A stretch of 7,940 nucleotides of DNA from Coriobacteriaceae bacterium (GTDB lineage Bacteria; Actinomycetota; Coriobacteriia; Coriobacteriales; Coriobacteriaceae), in NCBI GenBank assembly GCA_902364975.1, contig CABJFQ010000025.1:1-7940 (forward strand), read 5' to 3'. A program made the position numbers and the translations under genes. Below, in pieces: positions 1 to 5,594 of this stretch. How positions within the stretch are numbered: the first letter of the stretch is position 1; every line of letters starts with the position of its first letter. The notes under the pieces were generated by a model. It ran no database searches and was not told the origin of the DNA. It saw nothing but the letters and a program-made list of their open reading frames with translations.

Positions 1-61
1 ATATATGGCGGCAGGCACCCGCCCCGCCCCCGAGGAGCTCCCATCCCAAATCTAAACTCTG

Positions 62-79
62 TTATCATAATTACGATAA
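62..79. promoter_or_regulatory. AT-rich palindrome, candidate operator/-10 region of the TA operon
   Basis: TTATCATAATTACGATAA is an 18-bp inverted repeat with a single mismatched pair (A67 against C74), centred between 70 and 71. It lies 26 bases before the antitoxin start. Two -10-like hexamers overlap it (CATAAT 66-71 and GATAAT 75-80); neither has a convincing -35 at 16-18 bp. Phd/YefM antitoxins usually repress their own operon by binding palindromes over the promoter, so an autoregulatory operator is the natural inference. The palindrome is seen directly; the binding is inferred. Confidence 0.5.
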
Positions 80-81
80 TA

Positions 82-97
82 TCCTGATAGCTCAGGA
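82..97 (+). promoter_or_regulatory. Hairpin overlapping the antitoxin ribosome binding site
   Basis: TCCTGA (82-87) and TCAGGA (92-97) are perfect inverted repeats around a 4-base loop. The right arm contains the first four bases of the strong Shine-Dalgarno AGGAGG (94-99), which sits 5 bases before the GTG start at 105 and decides that start. If transcription begins upstream of 82, the hairpin would partly hide the ribosome binding site. If it begins near 87 (from GATAAT 75-80), the stem would be incomplete. It could also be a second protein-binding half-site in DNA. Confidence 0.4.
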
Positions 98-104
98 GGT
101 AGCT

Positions 105-380
105 GTGAATATTAGGCCAGTCTCAGATCTCAGAAATCACTACCCGGACGTTGAACGCGAAGTCGAACAAGAGGGTCCGGTTTTTCTAACTAAAAACGGG
201 CGGGGCTCTATGGTCGTCATGAGCTTTGAGCAGTACAAGTCGCTGAGCAATACAATCGAGAGCGCCCTTGATGCCGCTGATCGTCAGGCCGCCAGCATGC
301 AACTTCGCTATACACACGACGATGTCTTTGGCTCTGTCAGAAAAATGCTCAACGGCGGTCTCGATGAACAGGCCCTATAA
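105..380 (+). CDS. Type II antitoxin, Phd/YefM family
   Basis: This 91-residue protein is the likely antitoxin of the pair, binding and neutralising the toxin encoded by the next gene and probably repressing the operon. The N-terminal half (about residues 1-48) has the Phd/YefM pattern: MNIRPVSDLRN at the start, then GPVFLTKNGRGSMVVMS and FEQYKSL, the small DNA-binding and dimerisation fold. Residues 50-91 are charged and probably helical, as expected of the flexible toxin-binding tail. The start is GTG, chosen because an excellent AGGAGG lies 5 bases upstream. The 3' end overlaps the toxin gene by 17 bases, typical of co-translated TA pairs. By eye the gene is poorer in GC than the tsa genes, consistent with acquisition as an accessory module. 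The family assignment is strong; the autoregulatory role is inferred from the family. Confidence 0.9.
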   Translation: MNIRPVSDLRNHYPDVEREVEQEGPVFLTKNGRGSMVVMSFEQYKSLSNTIESALDAADRQAASMQLRYTHDDVFGSVRKMLNGGLDEQAL

Positions 381-678
381 GCTCCGCTATCTTCCCCTAT
401 TTTGGGAGGACCTCAGCCAAGCAGCGTCATATATCGCCTTTGATCTCAATAACCCCGCTGCAGCAAATAGGCTTGTCGACAATGTTGAAGCAGGCATACT
501 CGAACATCTCAAGAATCCAACCATGTCACCAACATACCCTTCGACAAGAAGGCGGTTGCACCCGTATTACCGCTTCTACGTTGGCAACTACATGGTTTTT
601 TATGTCGTCATCGACGACGTTATGGAAGTCCGCCGACTGCTATATAAGAGACGAGATATTGAGTCGATTATCAGGTAG
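364..678 (+). CDS. Type II toxin, RelE/ParE family
   Basis: A 104-residue basic protein of the RelE/ParE toxin superfamily. Visible hallmarks are the N-terminal YKLRYLPLFWEDLSQAASYI (strand, then helix), the helix NPAAANRLVDNVEAGILEHL, the central LHPYYRFYVGNYMVFYVV strands and the C-terminal EVRRLLYKRRD, the usual end of this fold. ATG at 364 is chosen because homologous-looking sequence begins right after it. A longer reading from 268 would run through the antitoxin gene in another frame and adds nothing family-like. The ribosome binding site is weak (GGCGG at 354-358), so translation is probably coupled to the antitoxin through the 17-base overlap. Whether the target is DNA gyrase (ParE-like) or ribosome-bound mRNA (RelE-like) cannot be told from the sequence. 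The length is normal and the gene looks intact. Confidence 0.9.
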   Translation: MNRPYKLRYLPLFWEDLSQAASYIAFDLNNPAAANRLVDNVEAGILEHLKNPTMSPTYPSTRRRLHPYYRFYVGNYMVFYVVIDDVMEVRRLLYKRRDIESIIR

Positions 679-694
679 GTTTCTTTCAGCTAAA

Positions 695-775
695 GCACGC
701 CGGAAATTCGACACAGGCTGGCCAACCTTGCTGGACGTTTTCGACGCCGATCCAGCCCAGAAGCCATATCGATGC
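695..775 (+). repeat. Degenerate inverted copy of the tsaD 3' end
   Basis: Read on the plus strand, this stretch resembles the last codons and 3' flank of the tsaD part of the fusion gene on the opposite strand. Positions 695-717 match 999-977 at 19 of 23 bases. Positions 734-753 match all 17 bases of 960-944 apart from a 3-base insertion. Positions 762-775 match 929-916 at 11 of 14. The 16 bases at 718-733 do not match. Translated, the copy gives ARRKFD followed by DVFDADP, against ARRKFD followed by DVDADP in TsaD. The blocks are collinear and lie at nearly the same distance from the two arms of the inverted repeat at 781-915. I therefore read it as a decayed inverted duplication, not a gene. 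It could instead be part of a dispersed intergenic repeat. Confidence 0.6.
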
Positions 776-780
776 AGAAA

Positions 781-915
781 GGTCCCCGACCGGAGGGGCC
801 GGATATAAGGTTTATCGCGAGTTCCGCACGCAAAGAAGGCCACTTAATGTGGCCTTCGTCTTGCGCAGGACTGTAGAGCAGGAAACCTTATATCCGGCCC
901 CTCCGGTCGGGGACC
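781..915. repeat. 135-bp REPIN-like element with 33-bp perfect inverted terminal repeats
   Basis: Positions 781-813 and 883-915 are exact reverse complements over 33 bases; pairing stops at both ends (780/916 and 814/882). Each arm is GC-rich at its outer end and can form its own small stem. In the left arm GG (781-782) and CCCC (784-787) pair with GGGG (795-798) and CC (799-800), leaving T783 bulged and a 7-base loop. Two such palindromes in opposite orientation with about 70 bases between them is the architecture of REP doublets (REPINs/BIMEs). A short MITE is the alternative, but no target-site duplication is visible. The right arm begins 12 bases after the tsaD stop codon. The inverted repeat is certain; the class is inferred. 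Confidence 0.75.
835..857 (-). terminator. Intrinsic terminator between convergent TA and tsa operons
   Basis: GAAGGCCAC (835-843) and GTGGCCTTC (849-857) form a perfect 9-bp stem with loop TTAAT, extendable through CGCAA (829-833) and TTGCG (861-865) across an uneven internal loop. On the minus strand the stem is followed by TTTGCG after ending in CTTC, a short U-rich tail. On the plus strand the tail is GTCTTGCG, which is weaker. It is placed to end the tsa operon and perhaps also the toxin transcript. It lies at the centre of the 135-bp inverted repeat, whose 33-bp arms could form a competing long stem. Confidence 0.65.
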
Positions 916-927
916 GCACCCATACGG

Positions 928-3312
928 CTACAGCGTCATGTTCGGATCGGCGTCGACGTCGAACGGCGAGATTTCTCCTCGGTCGAATTTACGGCGGGCA
1001 ACCTCTGCGATCATGGCGGCGTTGTCGGTACACGCCGAAAGCGGTGGCACCGTTACGCGGATCCCCTGACGCCCAAGCTTCTTGATCATCATCTCGCGCA
1101 GATGCGGATTAGCCGAGACGCCGCCGCCGATGCAGTATTCCTTGCATCCGGTGGCATGCAGGGCGTTTTTGGCCTTCTTGTACTGAACGTCAAAGACAGC
1201 TGCCTCAAACGAAGCCGCCAGATCGGGCAGGTGAATCGTGCGCCCGGCCTTGGTCTCCTGTTCAATGTAGAGCGTCACGGCCGTTTTAAGCCCCGAAAGC
1301 GAGAAACGATAGTCTCCCCTGCTGTTAAGCGCGCGGGGAAAATCGATCGCCTTGGGGTTGCCCGTCTCGGCCAGCTTGGAGATGATGGGGCCACCGGGAT
1401 AGCCCAGACCCAACGCCTTGGCCACCTTGTCGAAGGCTTCGCCCACGGCGTCGTCGAGCGTTTCGCCAAGCACCTCGTAGTCGCCCCATGCCTTTACATG
1501 CACGAGCATGGTGTGCCCGCCCGAGACAAGCGTGAAGATAAACGGGGGCTTGAGGTCGGGCTGCGCCAACAGGTTGGCAAACAGGTGGCCCTCCAGATGA
1601 TTGACGCACACGAGCGGCTTGCCGGCAGCATACGCAAAGCCCTTGGCAAAGGCGACGCCCACCACCAGGGCGCCCACCAGGCCCGGACCTTGCGTCACGC
1701 CCACGGCGGCGAGCTCGCCGGGGGCAATGGCTCCACCCTCAAGACCAAGCGATGCTGCGGCATCCTCGAGCGCCGCATCCACGACACTCACAATCACCTC
1801 AACGTGTTTGCGCGAGGCGATCTCGGGCACCACGCCGCCAAAGCGGGCATGAAAATCAATTTGCGTCGACACCTGGTTGGCCAGCATATTGCCATCCGCA
1901 TCGATAATCGCCACGGCCGTCTCGTCGCAGGAACTCTCGATGGCAAGCACTAGGCGGCGGCGCTCAATTTCGGCACGCTCCCCCTCGGAGCGCCTAGGCG
2001 CAGGCAGCGGCCATACGCGCTGCTCGGCTGCCGTCGGCTCGGGTGAAGCATTGTCGACCGGAAGCACCAGGGGCAGCGGAGCCGTCATGACGATGGCATC
2101 CTTGCCGGCACCATAGTAGCCGCGGCGCCGTCCTGCCTCGGTAAAGCCCAGAGCGTTATAAAGCGCGATCGCTCCCTCGTTGCCGTCCTCGACCTCGAGC
2201 GAAGCCGTGGTGCAGCCGAGCATCTGGGCATCATAGCTCACGTGCGACAGCAGCTTGCGGGCAATGCCCTCACGGCGATATGCCGGGTCGACGGCGACAT
2301 CCAGAATCTGCACATCACCGTCCACGACCATACCGCCGGCAAGGCCCAGCAGCTTGCCGTCGTCGTGTGCTACCCACCAACTACGCGGCGCAGCGACGTC
2401 CTCGCCCAGTTCGGACAGGAACATGCCCGGCGTCCATGCCTCGTGTCCGGCACCTTCAAAGCAGGCAGTCTCCAGCGCGCTCGCGCCCTCGGCATCCGCC
2501 GCGCCCATGGGACGGAACTGCAGATGACGACCGGCGAGCTCATCGGCAACACCCGTAATTTCGCTCTGCGCACTCTCGGCAAGACCAAGACGCTTGCGCT
2601 CGTTTTCCTCGGCATCCGAAAGGCGCGTGTAAATCGGCAGGACGCGGGCCGGATCGCCGTCACCCGCAGCGTGCGCGAGCAGCAAGCCCTCGCCCGAAGG
2701 CCACCACAGGTCGCGCTCCACGCAGCGGGCGGCCTCGTCCTCATCCAGCAGCTTGCCATAGCGCACGAGACCGTCACCGGTCAGCTGAACCTGGCCCCAG
2801 TCCGCTGCTTGGCGCCACTCATCGAGCGCCACGGCGGCCTTGACCACGTGTTCGCGCTCAAATTGACGCTCGGGACCCTCATCGACCAGCATATACAGCG
2901 CCGGATATACCTCACCGCGCATAGCATCGGCCAAGATACCAAGCTTGCCGCGCACGCCAGCCTTCCACGCCGTCCAAGCGCAAGCGTCGAGCGTCGACAC
3001 GCCCAGCAGCGGAACATTGGCACCACGCGCGAGGCCCTTGGCAGTGGAGATGCCGATGCGCACACCCGTAAAGGACCCCGGGCCGCGGCCGACCACATAG
3101 CAACCAACATCGCTGCGATCCAGACCGGCTTGAGCCAGCATGCCATCAACGGTATTCACGAGCTCAACGTTGGCGTGACGGCGACACATGTGGTCGCCAC
3201 TCACGAGCTTCGTCTCACCCGTCTGCCCATCAATCCAGCTTGCCGCGCAGGCAAGCATGTCGGTCGAGGTATCGAGCGCCACCACCAGCGCGTTGTCGTT
3301 ATGCAAGCTCAT
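928..3312 (-). CDS. TsaB-RimI-TsaD fusion: tRNA t6A37 synthesis plus S18 N-terminal acetyltransferase
   Basis: A 794-residue fusion of three normally separate proteins. Residues about 8-235 are TsaB (ALDTST 12-17, GRGPGSFTGVRIG 75-87), the non-catalytic partner of TsaD. Residues about 262-415 are a RimI-type GNAT acetyltransferase with the acetyl-CoA motif RREGIA (346-351) and the ALYNALGF...RRRGYY region; RimI acetylates the N-terminus of ribosomal protein S18. After a Pro/Ala/Arg-rich linker, residues about 453-794 are TsaD, of normal full length, with AIESSCDET, the metal ligands H572 and H576 in NHLEGHLFA, SGGHT (597-601), GGGVSANPHLR and D763 in CTDNAAM. TsaD transfers threonylcarbamoyl from TC-AMP to A37 of ANN-decoding tRNAs. 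ATG at 3312 overlaps the tsaE end by 14 bases; a TTG at 3330 is possible, and both have poor ribosome sites, suggesting coupling. All key residues of the TsaD part are present. Confidence 0.95.
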   Translation of the reverse strand: MSLHNDNALVVALDTSTDMLACAASWIDGQTGETKLVSGDHMCRRHANVELVNTVDGMLAQAGLDRSDVGCYVVGRGPGSFTGVRIGISTAKGLARGANVPLLGVSTLDACAWTAWKAGVRGKLGILADAMRGEVYPALYMLVDEGPERQFEREHVVKAAVALDEWRQAADWGQVQLTGDGLVRYGKLLDEDEAARCVERDLWWPSGEGLLLAHAAGDGDPARVLPIYTRLSDAEENERKRLGLAESAQSEITGVADELAGRHLQFRPMGAADAEGASALETACFEGAGHEAWTPGMFLSELGEDVAAPRSWWVAHDDGKLLGLAGGMVVDGDVQILDVAVDPAYRREGIARKLLSHVSYDAQMLGCTTASLEVEDGNEGAIALYNALGFTEAGRRRGYYGAGKDAIVMTAPLPLVLPVDNASPEPTAAEQRVWPLPAPRRSEGERAEIERRRLVLAIESSCDETAVAIIDADGNMLANQVSTQIDFHARFGGVVPEIASRKHVEVIVSVVDAALEDAAASLGLEGGAIAPGELAAVGVTQGPGLVGALVVGVAFAKGFAYAAGKPLVCVNHLEGHLFANLLAQPDLKPPFIFTLVSGGHTMLVHVKAWGDYEVLGETLDDAVGEAFDKVAKALGLGYPGGPIISKLAETGNPKAIDFPRALNSRGDYRFSLSGLKTAVTLYIEQETKAGRTIHLPDLAASFEAAVFDVQYKKAKNALHATGCKEYCIGGGVSANPHLREMMIKKLGRQGIRVTVPPLSACTDNAAMIAEVARRKFDRGEISPFDVDADPNMTL

Positions 3313-3805
3313 CTTGTACAGCCTTATCAATCAAATGGGAAAGCTCCATTGCGCGGTCACCGTGCGCCTCGAGCGTTATCGTTCGCACATCGCTGTCGCC
3401 CTCATCACGCCTGAGCGTCACCGAAAGATACTCATCCGTCAGCTCGTCCTGGAATTGTTCGCCCCATTCCAGCAGGCAAGCACCCTCATAGCCCAGCACA
3501 TCGAAAATGCCCGTATCCTCGAGCTCGTAGGCATGCTCCAGGCGGTATAGATCAAAGTGAAACAGCGGAATACGACCTTGATCGTGAACGGCCATGAGCG
3601 CAAACGTAGGACTCGTAACCATATGCCCATCGCCCAGCCCGCGCGAGACGCCCTTGGTAAAGTGAGTTTTGCCCACTCCCAGGCCACCGGTCAGGATGAG
3701 CACATCTCCGTCCTCAAGGCACGGTGCAATTAGCTCGCCAAAGTACTCCGTATCGGCAGCGCAAGTCGTTTTGTAAGTACCTACCCCCAGGCGCTCCAGG
3801 GACAT
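3299..3805 (-). CDS. tsaE: tRNA threonylcarbamoyladenosine biosynthesis ATPase TsaE
   Basis: A 168-residue P-loop ATPase needed for repeated rounds of t6A37 synthesis by the TsaB-TsaD complex in the cytoplasm. The Walker A motif is GGLGVGKTHFTKG (about residues 40-52, K46). It is followed by the family signatures SPTF (65-68), HFDLYRL (83-89) and LLEWGE (111-116). The length is within the usual range, with a modest C-terminal extension. The ATG at 3805 is supported by AAGGAG (3816-3811) five bases upstream, and the gene begins 12 bases after the glycosylase stop. Its last codons overlap the start of the TsaB-RimI-TsaD gene, so all t6A factors after the TC-AMP step are encoded side by side. 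TsaC/Sua5, which makes TC-AMP, is not in the window. Confidence 0.96.
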   Translation of the reverse strand: MSLERLGVGTYKTTCAADTEYFGELIAPCLEDGDVLILTGGLGVGKTHFTKGVSRGLGDGHMVTSPTFALMAVHDQGRIPLFHFDLYRLEHAYELEDTGIFDVLGYEGACLLEWGEQFQDELTDEYLSVTLRRDEGDSDVRTITLEAHGDRAMELSHLIDKAVQDELA

Positions 3806-3817
3806 ATATGCTCCTTA

Positions 3818-4438
3818 TTATTCCGAGGCGTCCTCTGGTGCGGGATGTCGCCCCAGATAGTCGCCCAGCATCTTAAAGTCTTCCTCCAGCAGCTCCTGCC
3901 ACGCTGGATTGCGTAGCGCTGCTGCCGGATGGAAAGTGGGCATCACCACAAAGTGCCCCATCTGATGGAACCTGCCGCGCAGCTTGGTAATGCCGATCTC
4001 GGTCTTGAGCACAAAGTGCGTTGCGGGGTTGCCGAGCGTCACGATGATATCGGGCCAGATGCTTCGAATCTGCTCGCGCAAAAACGGCGAGCAAGCCAGC
4101 ACTTCCTCGGGACGCGGATTGCGGTTTCCCGGCGGGCGGCACTTAAGCACGTTGGCAATGTAGACGTCTTCGCGTTTGAGCCCCGCCAGCGACAAAATGC
4201 CGTTGAGGTCCTCGCCTGCCGCCCCCACAAAGGGCTCGCCCTGCAAATCCTCATTACGGCCCGGCGCCTCGCCAATAAACATCACGCGAGCGCGGGGGTT
4301 TCCCACGCCAAACACGATGTTGTGGCGCGACTGGTAAAGCTGGCAAAGGTGACAATCGCCCAGAACGGCCTCGATCTCCTCGAGTGCGACCTCACGCGGC
4401 GCCTGATGGCTATGGCCGGGAATGTGCATGACGCCCAT
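3818..4438 (-). CDS. Uracil-DNA glycosylase, family 4 (4Fe-4S)
   Basis: A 206-residue DNA repair enzyme that excises uracil arising from cytosine deamination or misincorporation. Family 4 features are clear: four cysteines placed to bind a 4Fe-4S cluster (C29 and C32 in CHLC, C100 in KCRPPGNRNP, C116 in LACSPF), the active-site motif GEAPGRNED (56-64) followed by GEPFVGAAG, and the C-terminal motif FHPAAAL (169-175) with H170. The reading frame is open back to 4486, inside alr. I place the start at ATG 4438 because AGGAG lies 5 bases before it and the family sequence begins soon after; the longer form would add 16 residues unlike the family. The AGGAG overlaps the alr stop codon, so the two genes are tightly linked. 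In other actinobacteria, as I recall, an alpha/beta hydrolase may occupy this place between alr and tsaE. Confidence 0.93.
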   Translation of the reverse strand: MGVMHIPGHSHQAPREVALEEIEAVLGDCHLCQLYQSRHNIVFGVGNPRARVMFIGEAPGRNEDLQGEPFVGAAGEDLNGILSLAGLKREDVYIANVLKCRPPGNRNPRPEEVLACSPFLREQIRSIWPDIIVTLGNPATHFVLKTEIGITKLRGRFHQMGHFVVMPTFHPAAALRNPAWQELLEEDFKMLGDYLGRHPAPEDASE

Positions 4439-4448
4439 AGCGACTCCT
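4439..4448 (-). promoter_or_regulatory. Ribosome binding site deciding the glycosylase start
   Basis: On the minus strand AGGAG occupies 4448-4444, overlapping the alr stop codon TAG (4449-4447), with a 5-base spacer before ATG at 4438. No comparable site precedes the upstream in-frame ATG at 4486. Confidence 0.75.
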
Positions 4449-5592
4449 ACACGTAGACCTTGTCGAGACGCATACCAAAGCCGCAAGCGACCTCGTAGTT
4501 AATCGTGCCGCGTAGGCGCGCCATCTCGTCCATGGTAATCTCGGCATCTCCATCGCGGCCGACAATGATCATCTCGTCACCATACTCGGCCTCGGGAATC
4601 TCATGCGCCGGGTTGGACTGAATGGCGACCATAAACTGGTCCATGCAGATATTGCCCACCTGACGCACACGCTCGCCGCGATACAGCACGTCCATACGAT
4701 TGGAAAGCGTACGCGAAAGGCCATCGGCATAACCGATCGGAAGGGTGCAGATCTGAACGCGCGTGCGCGGTACGCGGTAGGTAAAGCCGTAGCCCACGCC
4801 CTCGCCCATCGCAGGGTGTGCCACGCGCGTCACACGCGCGTGGACGCTCATGACGGGATCAAGCTGCATCACGCGACCACTCAGCTCACATGGCTGCAGA
4901 CCATACAAACCGATGCCGGCACGAATCATGTCAAAGTGCATTGAAGAATCGAGCATCGAGGATGGCGTATTGGCACAATGCACGATACCGCATTCAAAAC
5001 CTGCGTCCTTAATGGCCTGAACGGCCTCGGTAAAACGCTGGCACTGCAGCTTGTAGTCCCAACCCGAAGGTTCATCGGCCGTGGCAAAGTGCGTAAATAC
5101 GCCGTCGCACTGAATACCGCGATGGAAGCTGATGCCGCGGACAAAGTCGAGCACCTGTGTGTAGTGAACGCCGATACGATTCATGCCCGTCTCGATGGCA
5201 AGATGGTACTTGCCCACCTTGCCCGCCGCGACGGCGCATTCGCCATACGCGAGAGCAAAATCGGACGTATAGACCGAGGGCATGATATCGAACTCGAGCA
5301 ATGCAGGAATAGCCTCGATAGGCGGCTCGCTTAGAATCAGGATGGGCTTAGTAATTCCGCCCTGACGGAGCCCAACGCCCTCGTTGACCGTCGCCACGGC
5401 AAACATGTCGGCACCAGCCGAATACATGATCTTAGCGCACTCAACAGCTCCATGACCATAAGCATCGGCCTTGACCACGCAGCACAGGCGCTGACGCGGA
5501 TTCAATAAGTTCTTATAGGCTCTCGTGTTGCGACGGAGCGCCCCGCGGTCGATCTCGACCCAGGACCAGCGCGTCAAATCGGCTTTATTCAT
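4447..5592 (-). CDS. alr: Alanine racemase
   Basis: A 381-residue PLP enzyme that interconverts L- and D-alanine, supplying D-alanine for peptidoglycan. It is of the usual length and looks intact. The PLP-binding lysine is K41 in VVKADAYGHG, the second catalytic base is Y268 in GEGVGYGFTY, R224 in the RAGIGLYG motif is placed to contact the PLP ring nitrogen, and the VGNICMDQ segment (312-319) is the usual conserved substrate-site motif. The N-terminal TIM-barrel half and the C-terminal beta domain are both complete. ATG at 5592 lies two bases after the nnr stop codon, with no good Shine-Dalgarno, so translation is probably coupled to nnr. The cytoplasmic enzyme is likely essential unless another racemase exists elsewhere in the genome. 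Placement after nnr and before tsaE agrees with the common actinobacterial order. Confidence 0.97.
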   Translation of the reverse strand: MNKADLTRWSWVEIDRGALRRNTRAYKNLLNPRQRLCCVVKADAYGHGAVECAKIMYSAGADMFAVATVNEGVGLRQGGITKPILILSEPPIEAIPALLEFDIMPSVYTSDFALAYGECAVAAGKVGKYHLAIETGMNRIGVHYTQVLDFVRGISFHRGIQCDGVFTHFATADEPSGWDYKLQCQRFTEAVQAIKDAGFECGIVHCANTPSSMLDSSMHFDMIRAGIGLYGLQPCELSGRVMQLDPVMSVHARVTRVAHPAMGEGVGYGFTYRVPRTRVQICTLPIGYADGLSRTLSNRMDVLYRGERVRQVGNICMDQFMVAIQSNPAHEIPEAEYGDEMIIVGRDGDAEITMDEMARLRGTINYEVACGFGMRLDKVYV

Positions 5593-5594
5593 GA

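Noticed and set aside
7..23. Small GC hairpin (GGCGG 7-11, CCGCC 19-23) at the left edge
   Set aside because: The 5-bp stem with a 7-base loop in a GC-rich stretch has no T-run after it. It is too weak to call a terminator.
730..756. Inverted repeat GCTGGA/TCCAGC with a 15-base loop
   Set aside because: Six pairs with a long loop are expected by chance in DNA of this composition, and it lies within the tsaD-like repeat.
440..808. Plus-strand reading frame of 122 codons overlapping the toxin and continuing to 808
   Set aside because: The first half is the toxin gene out of frame. The second half holds the tsaD-like ARRKFD and DADP segment, but without a start of its own; I treat it as a remnant, not a gene.
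640..843. Minus-strand reading frame of 67 codons in the TA-tsa intergenic region
   Set aside because: It runs across the inverted-repeat arm and terminator into the toxin 3' end, has no ribosome site and shows no domain. The stretch is better explained as repeat DNA.
695..1000. Integration attachment site (tsaD 3' end as attB)
   Set aside because: Site-specific integration leaves direct repeats, but the copies here are inverted, and no integrase or second direct copy is in the window.
1102..1953. Open reading frame of 283 codons on the plus strand, opposite tsaD
   Set aside because: It is antisense to the conserved TsaD domain, with low-complexity His/Arg/Gly-rich translation and no convincing ribosome site. 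I take it as a shadow.
2242..3414. Open reading frame of 390 codons on the plus strand, opposite tsaB-rimI
   Set aside because: It lies antisense to strongly recognised TsaB and RimI sequence in GC-rich DNA, where antisense frames stay open by codon bias. Its translation shows no family motif.
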